DNA of 64,000 nucleotides, taken from assembly GCA_003248315.1 (NCBI GenBank), contig QKWM01000004.1:5692657-5756656 (forward strand). Reading direction: 5' to 3'. Every line of letters starts with the position of its first letter. The stretch's first letter is position 1. A program made the position numbers and the translations under genes. This document shows, piece after piece, positions 1 through 8,922 of this stretch. Origin of the DNA: Streptomyces sp. SW4 (GTDB lineage Bacteria; Actinomycetota; Actinomycetes; Streptomycetales; Streptomycetaceae). The notes beneath the pieces were generated by a model that saw nothing but the letters and a program-made list of their open reading frames with translations, ran no database searches and was not told the origin of the DNA.

Positions 1-1
1 C

Positions 2-1226
2 GCCCAGGCCCAGCCCAGGATCCTGCGCGTCCTGGTCGCTTCTCAGATCCTCAGCGGCGCCGGGCTCGCCGCAGGTGTCACCGTGGGCGCCCTGCTCGCC
101 CAGGACATGCTCGGCTCCACGAGCCTGGCCGGGCTGCCCAGCGCCCTGTTCACCGCGGGCTCCGCGCTCGCCGCCGTCGCCGTCGGCCGTATCTCCCAGG
201 CCCGCGGCCGCCGCCCCGGCCTCGCCGCCGGCTACCTCGCCGGCGCCGTCGGCTCCGCCGGCGTCATCACCGCCGCCGTCCTGGACAACCCCGTCCTGCT
301 CTTCCTCGCCCTGTTCGTCTACGGCGCCGGCACCGCCACCAACCTCCAGGCCCGCTACGCCGGAGCCGACCTCGCGGCCCCGGTCACCGTGCCCGCGCGG
401 TCTCCACCGTCCTGGTCGCCACCACCCTCGGCGGCGTCGCCGGCCCCAACCTGGCCGCCCCACCGGCGCCCTCGCCGAGCACCTCGGCATCCCGGACCTC
501 GCCGGGCCGTTCATCCTCTCCGGCGCCGCCTACGCGCTGGCCGCGCTCGTCCTCGCCGTACGGCTGCGGCCCGACCCGCTGCTCCTGGCCCGCGCCGTCG
601 CCCGGGCCGAGGAAGCCGACGCCGCCGGAGACCCGGCCGGCGTCGACGGTGCCGGCCCGAACGAGGACCGGGCCGGCGTGACCCTCGGCGCGCTCGTCAT
701 GATCCTCACCCAGCTCGTCATGGTCGCGGTCATGACGATGACACCGGTCCACATGCACGACCACGGGCACGGCACCGCCGCCTCCGGCCTCGTCATCGCC
801 CTCCACATCGGCGCCATGTACCTGCCCTCGCCCCTGACCGGCTGGCTCGTCGACCGCTGCGGCCGCATGAAGATCGCCGCCGCCTCCGGCCTCACCCTGC
901 TGGCCGCCGGCGTCCTCGCCGCCGCGGCGCCCGGCGACTCCGTCGCCCTCCTCGCCCTCGCCCTCGCCCTGCTGGGGCTGGGCTGGAACTTCGGCCTCGT
1001 GTCCGGCACCGCGATCATCACCGACACCGTCCCGCTCGCCACCCGCGCCAAGACCCAGGGGCTGGTCGACGTCTCCATCGCCGTCGCCGGCGCCACCGGC
1101 GGCATGGCCTCCGGCATCCTGGTCGCCGCCACCAGCTACCCCGCCCTCGCCCTGACCGGCGGCGTCCTCTCCCTGGCCCTGCTGCCCATCATCGCCGCCA
1201 CCGCCTACCGCCGACGAACACGATGA
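2..1226 (+). CDS. MFS transporter, N-terminus outside the window
   Basis: Major facilitator superfamily permease, cytoplasmic membrane, probably an exporter. The gene enters from the left edge, so the first helix or so is missing. What is seen: alternating hydrophobic helices with short basic loops, the loop motif QARGRRPGLAAGY in the first half, a His-rich external loop HMHDHGHG mid-protein, and WLVDRCGRMK in the equivalent loop of the second half. The frame slips by -1 near 388 and again near 465, both in C runs; rejoined, the chain is continuous and ends YRRRTR. It converges on the amidohydrolase gene. The substrate cannot be told from sequence. Confidence 0.8.
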   Translation, partial: PRPSPGSCASWSLLRSSAAPGSPQVSPWAPCSPRTCSAPRAWPGCPAPCSPRAPRSPPSPSAVSPRPAAAAPASPPATSPAPSAPPASSPPPSWTTPSCSSSPCSSTAPAPPPTSRPATPEPTSRPRSPCPRGLHRPGRHHPRRRRRPQPGRPTGALAEHLGIPDLAGPFILSGAAYALAALVLAVRLRPDPLLLARAVARAEEADAAGDPAGVDGAGPNEDRAGVTLGALVMILTQLVMVAVMTMTPVHMHDHGHGTAASGLVIALHIGAMYLPSPLTGWLVDRCGRMKIAAASGLTLLAAGVLAAAAPGDSVALLALALALLGLGWNFGLVSGTAIITDTVPLATRAKTQGLVDVSIAVAGATGGMASGILVAATSYPALALTGGVLSLALLPIIAATAYRRRTR

Positions 1227-1299
1227 ACCCCGGGGCCCCGTACCTGCCCGCCCGCGCTGAACGCCGCGGCCTCTCCCACCGTGTCCGCCCTGTGGAGCG

Positions 1300-2498
1300 T
1301 CAGCGCTCCTGACCCGGGTGGTCACGTGCGGGGAGGCGTCGCCGGTCGGCGAGCAGGCCTAGGCAGCGTTCACGCTGAGCCGTGTCCGTTGCGAGCTCGA
1401 CGCCGACGTGGGCGAGGGCGATCGCTCCGTCGATGACGGCACGGTCGGCCTGGGGCGAGTCGCCGTACCGGGCGAAGGGCGCGGTGTGATGGAGGGCGCC
1501 CTCGGTGTCGTAGCCGATGGTCGGATGCAGCGCGGGCAGGACGTGCGAGACGTTCCCCATGTCGGTGGAGGCCATGACCTGGCCCCGTCGGTCCACGGGC
1601 GCGCGGCCCAGGGCGCGGGCCGCGCGGGTGTAGGCCGCGGTGAGGAACTCGTCCTGCCGCAGGTCGGCGAAGTCGGCCCGTGCTCGGTGAGTTCCAGCTC
1701 GGCACCGGTGGCCAGGGCCGCGGCCTCCAGGCATGCCCGGACCCGGCGGCGAGCGTGGGCGAGGTCCTCCACGGTGCGTGCCCGCAGTTCGTAGCGGGCA
1801 CGGGCGGTCTCGGGATGACGTTGACCGCGTGGCCGGCCTCGAAGACGACGTCGTGGACCAGGACGCCCGGGGCAGTTGCTGGCGCAGCAGACCCACGGCC
1901 GTGTGCGCGAGGGTGATGGCGTCCAGGGCGTTGACGCCCTCCCAGGGCGCGAGCGCGGCATGGGAGGGCCGGCCCGTGTAGACGACGTCCCACGCGCCGA
2001 CGGCCAGGGAGGACGCGCCCACGGAGTCCTCCGGCGCGGCGTGGACCATGAAGGCGGCGGCCACGTCGTCGAAGACACCGGCGTCCAGGAGCAGCGCCTT
2101 GCCGCCGATGTCCTCTTCGGCGGGGTGCCGACGAGCTTCACGGTGATCCCGAGCGCATCGGCGACGGCGGCGAGGCCGAGGGCCGCGCCGGCCGAGGCGG
2201 CGCCGTTGACGTTGTGCCCGCAGGCGTGGCCGATGCCCGGCAGGGCGTCGTACTCGGCGCACAGGGCCACCACCAGCTCGCCGCTGCCCCGGGTGGCGAC
2301 GAAGGCCGTCGGCAGGCCGCCCACCCCGCGTGTGACCGCGAAGCCGGCGCGTTCGGCGAGGGAGACGAACTTGGCGGCCGACTTGTGCTCGCGCAGGGCC
2401 GTCTCGGGCTCCGCGTGCAGGCTGTGGCTCAGCGCGACGAGCTCCCGTGCGTGAGCGCGTACGGCGTCGGCGGCGGCGGTGAGCGCGCGGTCCCGCAT
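1300..2498 (-). CDS. M20D family amidohydrolase/peptidase (frameshifted)
   Basis: Zinc-dependent hydrolase of the M20D family (aminoacylase/carboxypeptidase type), which removes acyl or amino groups from N-acyl amino acids or short peptides in the cytoplasm. Seen: an N-terminal helix typical of the family, LCAEYDALPGIGHACGHN with the metal-binding HACGHN, an EED motif after GTP near residue 120, and a dimerisation-domain HAALAPWEGVNALDA. The pieces lie in three frames, slipping by -1 near 2135, 1875 and 1830; joined length is about 399 aa, normal for the family. ATG at 2498 begins 17 bases after the stop of the upstream MFS gene on the same strand, suggesting co-transcription: importer or exporter plus hydrolase. 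The exact C-terminus (stop at 1300) depends on the corrected frame. Confidence 0.75.
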
Positions 2499-2514
2499 CC
2501 CGGGGTCGGGCCGG

Positions 2515-3929
2515 TCATGCCGTCCTCCCGGCGTGTGCGACGCAGGTCCCGGGCGCGGGCGCGGCGGCGGGCGAGCGGAAGAGCAGGCCGACCGCGGCGC
2601 CCGCGAGCGCCACCACCGCGCACGCGGCCCATGCCCACTGGTATCCCGCGCCGGTGACCGTGCCTTGGGCGGTTGTGTGGGAGGACCACAGGGCGCTGAT
2701 CACGGCGGCGCCGGCCGCGGCGCCGAGGGAGAGCGCCATCTCGTTGACGCCGACGGACAGCGCGGTCTCGGCCTCCTCGACCACCTCGACCGACAGGGTC
2801 CGGGTGGCGGCTTCGAACATGCCGGTGGCGAGTCCACGACCAGTCCGCCGGCCACGTACTGCACCACGGAGGAGTGGAAGAGGACCAGGCTCAGGAATCC
2901 GGCCGCGCCGGCGCAGCCGCCGGCCGCGAGCACGGCGCGGTCACCGATCAGGCGGGCCAGCTTCGGTGTGAGCGTGGAGCCGAGGAAGCCGGCGGCGACC
3001 ATGGCGAGGGACACCAGGGAGATGGCCTGGGCGCCGAGCCCGAGCCCGAACCCGTCGCCGTCCGGTTCGGTGCCGAGGTAGACGGCGTTGGCGCCGAGGA
3101 ACCCGATCGCGCCGAAGGCGATGCAGAAGGTGTGCGCGCTGATCGCCGCGAGCCGGGGTCGCGCAGCATGCCGAGGTCGACCAGGGGATGCGCCGAGCGC
3201 TGTTCGACCAGCACCCAGCCGACCATCAGCACCAGCGCCGCAGCGCCCGTCAGCAGGGAGGAGGCCGATGTCCAGCCCCAGGACCCGCCCTTGGTGAGCA
3301 CGAGCATCAGCGTGCCGAGGCCGAAGGTGAGCAGCAGCGCGGCCGGCACGTTGAAGCGGCCCGCGCGGGGTGCCGTGCTCGTCGGCAGGGTGAACGCGGC
3401 GGCGAGGGCGAGGGCACCGAACGGCACCGCGGTCCACAGCCCGGCGAGGGCGTGCTCGTCGCTGAGTGTGCCGGCCACGAAGCCTCCCGTGCCGATGGAC
3501 AGGAGCAGCGCGCCGACGAGCACCGACATGCCGATCCGGCCGTGTTCGGGTGAACGGGAACGCAGGATGCCCGCGAGCAGCGGGAAGAAGCCGACCACCG
3601 CGCTCTGGAGCACCATGCCGACCGCGAGCGTGGCGGTGGTGGGCCGCGCCGCGATCAGCAGTGACCCGGCGGCGACCATCGTCACGGCGACCAGCAGCAG
3701 CCGCCGGTGCCCCACATGTCGCCCCAGCGCGACAGCAACGGCGTCAGCACCGTGAAGGCGATCTGCGACAGGAGGTACAGATTGTTCTGGCCCACACCGT
3801 CGATGCCGACGTGCGCGCCCACCACCGGCAGCAGCGGAGTGAGATATCCCTGGACGACACCGCTGCAGACCACGATCACGATCATCACCGCGATCAGTCC
3901 CCGGCCCCGGCTGACGGCCCTCGTCATGG
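2515..3929 (-). CDS. MFS transporter (frameshifted), amidohydrolase operon
   Basis: Major facilitator superfamily transporter of about 470 aa, in the size range of 12-14 helix drug/metabolite exporters. The chain begins MTRAVSRGRGLIAVMIVIVV (first helix), continues through GHRRLLLVAVTMVAAG and LTPKLARLIGDRAVLAAGG (helix-loop-helix units) and ends CVAHAGRTA. It is split over four reading frames with -1 slips near 3690, 3150 and 2835. It lies just upstream of the M20D amidohydrolase on the same strand and is divergent from an Lrp-type regulator, which is the likely controller. Substrate unknown; an amino-acid conjugate would fit both neighbours, but this is inference. Confidence 0.8.
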
Positions 3930-3945
3930 CCTCACCTTCTTTCCC

Positions 3946-3995
3946 TGGCTGGAATGCGACGTGGTGGCTAGAGTGCGACCGCAGAACCAGCCAGG
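3946..3995. promoter_or_regulatory. Candidate Lrp-type operator between divergent genes
   Basis: A perfect 9-bp inverted repeat CCTGGCTGG (3946-3954) / CCAGCCAGG (3987-3995) lies between the divergent MFS and Lrp genes. The arm centres are 41 bp apart, about four helical turns, which suits a multimeric Lrp protein wrapping DNA. A TAGAGT hexamer (3968-3973) between the arms could be a -10 element. That the neighbouring Lrp protein binds here is inference. Confidence 0.5.
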
Positions 3996-4033
3996 CGGAA
4001 AACCGCAGGAAATCGGCAGCAGGAGAGGTCCCC

Positions 4034-5051
4034 GTGTCGGATTCGGTCGCCGTGAGCGAGCTGGACCTCGCTCTCGTGCACGCCCTCCAGGTCCGCCCTC
4101 GGGCCGCCTGGACGGAGCTGGCGCCCCTGCTGGGCGTGACCTCGGTGACGCTCGCCCGCCGCTGGGAGCGACTCACCGAGGAGGGGCTGGCCTGGGTGTC
4201 GGCGGTGCCCGGACCGGCCTTCTCCCACGGCGGCTGCACCGCGTTCGTCCATCTCCGCTGCGCACCGGCGGCGAGGGGCGGCTGGCCACGCGGGTGGCGG
4301 AGCTGCCGGAGGCGGCGACGGTCGAACTGCTCGCCCCGGGCGGCTCCGACCTCATGCTGGACGTGCTGGCGCCGGACCTCGCGACCGTGCACCGGTTCGT
4401 CGACGACGAACTGGCGGCCCTGCCCGACGTCCTCGGCGTGGAGTGCGTGTTCGCCACCTCCCTGTATGCCGAGGGCTCCCGGTGGCGGCTCGGCTCGCTC
4501 GACGCCTCCCAGCTCTCCGCGCTCGGCCGGACCGGCACGGCCGACGGAACGGGCGGGCCTCTCCGCGACCTGACGCCGGTCGACCGTGTGCTGCTCGACG
4601 CGCTGGCGCGGGACGGGCGGACGCGGCTCACCGACCTGGCCGGTCTCACCGGGACCAGTGCCGCCACCGTGCGCAGACGCCTGCACCGCCTCACCGCCGG
4701 CGGCATCGTGGGGTTCCGCTGCGACGTGGCCCCCGTCGTGTCCGGGCTGCCCGTGTCCGTCACCTTCCGCGGCCGCGCCCCGGCCCCGACGTCAACCGCC
4801 TGCACCGCACCCTCGCGACGCTGCCCGAGTGCCGGCTGCTCGCGGCGGTCACCGGAAGCGCCAACGTGCTCGCCACCTACTGGCTGCGCGACATCGGCTC
4901 GGTCCAGCAGCGGGAGACGGCGGCCTGCGCCCAACTGCCCGCGCTCCACATCACCGAGCGCCTCGTCGGTACCCGTACGGTGAAACGGATGGGGCACCTG
5001 CTGGACGATGCCGGACGGCGCACGGGCGTCCGGCCGATCCGCCCCTGGTGA
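4034..5051 (+). CDS. Lrp/AsnC family regulator with two HTH-RAM units (frameshifted)
   Basis: DNA-binding feast/famine regulator of about 340 aa, twice the usual Lrp length. Two tandem units are visible: a first HTH (LDLALVHALQVRPRAAWTEL then GVTSVTLARRWERL) with its effector domain, and a second HTH (LTPVDRVLLDALARDGRTRL then GTSAATVRRRLHRL) with its own C-terminal domain ending TGVRPIRPW. GTG at 4034 is chosen because AGGAGAGG lies 5 bases upstream. The frame slips by -1 near 4258 and 4790. Divergent transcription from the MFS/amidohydrolase pair suggests it controls them in response to an amino acid or derivative. Confidence 0.85.
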
Positions 5052-5225
5052 GACGGCCCCGGGCTCGACCGGAGGGGCGAACTCTCCTGCCGCGCTGTCC
5101 CGGTCCCTGGTTGCGCCGGCCCTGTTCGGAAGCCCGAGGCGCGGCGGAGCCTGCCGAGAACGGTGGCCAGGGCGCCGGCGTAGCGGGCCGGAGCGGCCCG
5201 GCCCGCATACCTGAGTGAGGAGGGG

Positions 5226-6222
5226 TCAGGCCTCGCCGTCGCCCTCGTCGTCGCCTTCGAGGAAGTCGCCGACCTCGTCGACGACCTCGGCGGCGACGAG
5301 GCCGCCGGCCACCCCGACCGCCAGGCCGGCCGCGCCCGCGGCGACGGCCGTCCCCATGCCGGGCCCGGAACGATGGCCGCCGTGGCCGTCGTGAGGGCCG
5401 TAAGGGTGGTGGACGTCCGCGTGCCCGTAGGGAGCGGGCGCGCCGTGGTGGCCGAGGCCGGCCGGCAACTGGCGGATCCAGGCGTCGACGACGGAGGTCC
5501 AGTCGCGCTGGTCGGCACCTTCGTGACCGACGACGTGCCGGTTGACGACGTCGTGCCCGGCGGAGAGGAACCCGCCGGGCCTGTCGGCCTCCAGAACGAC
5601 CTCCATGCCACCGGGGCCGGCCAGGAAGGTCACCTCCAGCTCCCGCATGGCGTGCGCGTACTGCGGCGCGGGGAGAGCTCGATCTCCTGATAGAACGGCA
5701 ACTGCTGGCCGGTGCCGCGGATGTGCCCGTACTCGAGGTCGGCCGACGTGAACCCGAAGCCGAGGCGGCCGAGGGCCTCCAGAACCGCCTCCTGCACGGG
5801 CAGCGGAGCGACGGCGAGCGGGTCGAGGTCGCCCTTGTCCTTCGCGCCGGCCACCGCGAGCTCGGTGCGCACACCGAGCACGACGCCCAGTGCCTGCCCG
5901 TGCAGCTCGGTGATCGGCGTCTCCCACGGCAGCGCCACCGTGAACGGCACACTGCGCTGCTCGCCCTCGGCCAGACGGAAGCCGCCGGCGACGGCGAACC
6001 GGCCGAAGACGGCCACGCCCTCGGCCTCGCCGCCGTCGCGCTCGGCCTCCACCCGGGCCACCAGCTCCAGGGTGATCTGCTCGATGTCGAAGTCGGCGCT
6101 GCCGCCCTTCAGATGGACCTGGCCCGTCAGGCTGCCACCGGGCCGGACCGGGCCCGGGTCGAGGACCGTGTCCACGGTGGGCCGCCCACACCGAGCGCGC
6201 CGAGCAACTTCTTGAACACCAT
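5226..6222 (-). CDS. Spo0M family sporulation protein
   Basis: Arrestin-like beta-sandwich protein of the Spo0M family, a cytoplasmic factor linked to sporulation control in Gram-positive bacteria. ATG at 6222 gives the family start MVFKKLLGALGVGG, followed by VDTVLDPGPVRPGG. The core continues with SADFDIEQITLELVARVEAE and PFYQEIELSP. A C-terminal tail contains a His/Gly-rich linker (GLGHHGAP, PYGPHDGHGG) and an Ala/Gly hydrophobic stretch before an acidic end EGDDEGDGEA. Two -1 slips (near 6178 and 5660) split it. Joined length is about 332 aa. It appears monocistronic. Confidence 0.85.
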
Positions 6223-6311
6223 CGCGGCGTTCACTCCTTCACGTGCGAAACCAGGGGCGGTGCCGCCGGGTCCCCGGGCAGGGGCCGGTGGCACCGCTGT
6301 CGGAGAGGGGA

Positions 6312-6530
6312 CTACTTCGCCGCGTCCAGCGCGGCCAGGGCCTGGGCCCAGCGGACGTACTTCAGTTCGGCCAGTTCGGCGACGGTGGTGACACCGAACG
6401 CCTCCTTCAGCAGCTCGCCGTCACGGTCGGACACCCCCTTCAGCGCCGACACCGGGGCGGCGAGAACGTCGGCCAGCGGCTTGTCCGCCCACGCCTTGTC
6501 CAGCACCTTGTCCAGATCGATCGAAGCCAC
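6312..6530 (-). CDS. Small helix-hairpin-helix-like protein, 72 aa
   Basis: Short intact gene starting at GTG 6530 with AAAGGCGG upstream. The protein begins ASIDLDKVLDKAWADKPLAD and contains LKGVSDRDGELLKEAFGV, which resembles a helix-hairpin-helix (GV..DGELL) as in small actinomycete proteins of unknown role. No membrane segment or signal peptide. It lies 90 bases downstream of the Spo0M start on the same strand, so it is transcribed toward Spo0M and may be its upstream partner. Function unknown; DNA contact is only suggested by the HhH resemblance. Confidence 0.7.
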   Translation of the reverse strand: MASIDLDKVLDKAWADKPLADVLAAPVSALKGVSDRDGELLKEAFGVTTVAELAELKYVRWAQALAALDAAK

Positions 6531-6999
6531 GTAAGCCGCCTTTCAACTGCGGGCACACATCGGGGAAAGCCGGGAACACCCCGGCCACCCGGCTGTCTCT
6601 ACACGACTGTAGAAGCATAGAGCCGAACCGATGAACCACCGCACGCTCCCGGACCATCGAGCCGTCAAAAGTCCGGAAACACACGGTGGCCGACCCCCTG
6701 ACAAGCCCGTCCCACCGGCCCCGTGCCCGCTCCGTCCGACGCACACGAACCGGGGCGCGCTGACCGAGGTGCCTTCTCCTGCTGCCCGGACGTCGACCCA
6801 CTCGCGTACGCGGCGTTCACCGAGGGCCGGTTGCCGTCACCGCCGCCCTGCGCAACCAGGGTGATACCGGTCAGGCCGGCCTCGCGCAGGCTCGTGGTCC
6901 GGTCCTGGATGCCGCTGACGTGGTCGAGGACCGGCTCCGCCAGGAACGGTGGCCGGGGCGGGGCCTCGACTGCTGACTCCGACGCCGCACCGTCCCTTG
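6531..6999. other. Gap with a coding-like stretch but no gene start
   Basis: No complete gene is visible. On the minus strand, roughly 6975 to 6760, one frame has very high G/C at third positions and reads like protein (LAEPVLDHVSGIQDRTTSLR, then EAGLTGITLVAQGGGDGNRP), ending at a stop near 6671. It has no start codon of its own and begins just past the TetR stop. I do not recognise the family. It may be a gene remnant. Confidence 0.4.
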
Positions 7000-7683
7000 T
7001 CAGCCTCTCCTGGGCTGCCGCCCCTGGGGGACGCCGGGCGCCATCGGGAGGCTGCGCAGTGACACCGCACTCGGCGGGGGCAGCGGTGTGCTGGCCGTGC
7101 CGGCGCGGAACGACTGGAGGAGATAGGCCACCAGCCGCCGGGAGGCTGCGTCGTCATCCGGTAGGGCTGCCACCAGACCGCAGTGTGCCAACAGGGCCAC
7201 GGCGAGGTCGGAAGGGTGGAAATCGGCCCGCAGCGCCCCCGACGCCTGGGCCCTGCGTACCAGGGTCGCGAAGTCCCGCTCGGCTCGTCGCCGGTACTGC
7301 GCGTTTTCCGACGTGCCGTCCGGGAACGCGGTGACGAACGCGGCCGGGAACCCGCGTTCCTCCCGTTGGAGCGTACAGACCGTTTCGACCAGCTGTTGGA
7401 AGCCTTGCCATGGGTCAGGAGCGGCCAGTGCCTCGGTGAGCGCCCGTGCGCAGGTCTCCATCTGCTGGGCGAACGCGCCCCTCACCAGGGCGTCCCGGGT
7501 CGGGAAATGCCGGTACAGCGTCGCCACGCCGACCCCGGCTCGTCGCGCCACCGCCGCCATCGGGGCGTCGATTCCGCGCTCCGCGAAGACCGCACGGGCG
7601 GCGTCGAGGAGGCGCTCCCGGTTGCGCCGGGCGTCCGCCCGCACCTTCTCCTGGGCCGTGATCCGAGAGGATTCCGCCATCAC
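7000..7683 (-). CDS. TetR/AcrR family transcriptional regulator
   Basis: Intact 227-aa one-component repressor. The N-terminal HTH is clear: RERLLDAARAVFAERGID, then MAAVARRAGVGVATLYRHFP (residues about 20-65), the standard TetR helix-turn-helix. The C-terminal half is a helical ligand-binding and dimerisation domain with FVTAFPDG and LAVALLAHCGLVAALPDDD. It is divergent from the NAD(P)-dependent oxidoreductase at 7781 with a perfect palindrome between them, so it most likely represses that gene and itself, with release by an unknown small molecule. Confidence 0.9.
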   Translation of the reverse strand: MMAESSRITAQEKVRADARRNRERLLDAARAVFAERGIDAPMAAVARRAGVGVATLYRHFPTRDALVRGAFAQQMETCARALTEALAAPDPWQGFQQLVETVCTLQREERGFPAAFVTAFPDGTSENAQYRRRAERDFATLVRRAQASGALRADFHPSDLAVALLAHCGLVAALPDDDAASRRLVAYLLQSFRAGTASTPLPPPSAVSLRSLPMAPGVPQGRQPRRG

Positions 7684-7703
7684 TGTCTCTCGCTTCCGGT
7701 CTC

Positions 7704-7723
7704 AGCGGACGGTTGCGTCCGCT
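7704..7723. promoter_or_regulatory. TetR operator candidate
   Basis: Perfect 7-bp inverted repeat AGCGGAC-N6-GTCCGCT in the 97-bp space between the TetR gene and the divergent oxidoreductase. Its size and placement are typical of TetR-family operators. Binding by the adjacent regulator is inferred. Confidence 0.7.
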
Positions 7724-7780
7724 TAAGAGCCTACGGTCGATGCCGGATCGCCGTACGGCCCCGGAGGCAAAGGCAGAGGG

Positions 7781-8744
7781 ATGAACGACCGCATGATGAA
7801 GGCTGTGCTCTACGACCGCTATGGCGGCCCCGACGTGCTCTACACGGGCCAGGTGCCACGCCCCGGGCCGGGCCCCGGCGAGATCCTTGTCAAGGTGCGC
7901 GCGCTCAGCGTGAACGGAGGCGAACTGGCGGCCCGTGCCGGCCGACTCCGCCTCCTGAGCAGCCGGGGATTCCCCAAACGCGTCGGCTTGGACTTCACCG
8001 GTGAGGTCGCCGCACTGGGGCCCGGAGTCACAGGTTTCGCGGCCGGCGACCGCGTATGGGGGTCCTGGGCCGCACCTCCGGGTTCGGCAGCGCCGCCGAG
8101 TACGTGAAGGTGCCGGCCGAGAGGGCCGGCCTGCTCCCCGAGGGCCTTGACCTCGTGGACGCCGCCGCCCTGCCGGTGGCCACCACGGCCATCACCGCAC
8201 TGCGGGACAAGGCAGGGCTGCGCCCTGGCGAACGACTCCTCGTCCGGGGCGCGGCGGGCGGTGTCGGCAACGCCGCCGTCCAGCTCGGACGGGCCTACGG
8301 CGCCGAGGTCACGGCCCTGGCCCGCGCAGCCAACCTCGACTTCGTCCGCGGGCTCGGCGCGCACAAGGCCGTTGACCACCGGACCGTGCGACCGGCGGAA
8401 CTGGGCCGCTTCGACGTGGTCCTGGACACCGCGGGACCGACCTGCGTGCCTTCCGGCGCCTGCTGAATCCCGGCGGGCGCATGGTCACCATCGCCTTCGA
8501 CCTGAAACGGCCCGCGGCGTCGCTCGGCTACATCGCGGCCAGCGCGCTCCACGGGAACGGCCGGGTGCGCTTCTTCAGCGGCAACCCCACCCGGGCGGAC
8601 CTCGACGACCTCGCCCGCCATGTGGCCGAGGGCAAGCTGAGCCCCGCGGTGGACACGGTCTTCCCCCTGGAGGAGACGGCAGCGGCACACCGGGCTCTGG
8701 AGGCGGGCGGCGTCCAGGGCAAGTACGTCATCAGGGTCGCGTAG
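7781..8744 (+). CDS. NAD(P)-dependent medium-chain oxidoreductase (quinone reductase type)
   Basis: Zinc-independent MDR-superfamily enzyme that transfers hydride from NAD(P)H, often to quinones or enones. Seen: KAVLYDRYGGPDVLYTGQVP at the start, GEILVKVRALSVNGGE, the GroES-like LDFTGEVAALGPGVTGFAAG, and the nucleotide-binding VRGAAGGVGNAAVQLGRAYG. The C-terminal part carries GGRMVTIAFD and ends GGVQGKYVIRVA. No structural-zinc cysteine cluster is seen. -1 slips near 8065 and 8445 split the gene; joined length is about 321 aa, normal for the family. Likely under the divergent TetR regulator, so a detoxification or stress role is plausible. Confidence 0.85.
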
Positions 8745-8922
8745 GACGTGCCGTGGAGGTGGTGATTCCCGCGCCTCGGGAAGACGGGTGTTCGCTGCCA
8801 TCAGGCAGGTGACCCGGCCACACCTCCGGGTCGTGGGTCGTTGCCCCGGCAGACGCTGCGGCGAGGCCCCGGAAACGGCGGCGTGTCCGGGAACGCGGGA
8901 GGAAGGGAAGGCGGAAGCTCGG

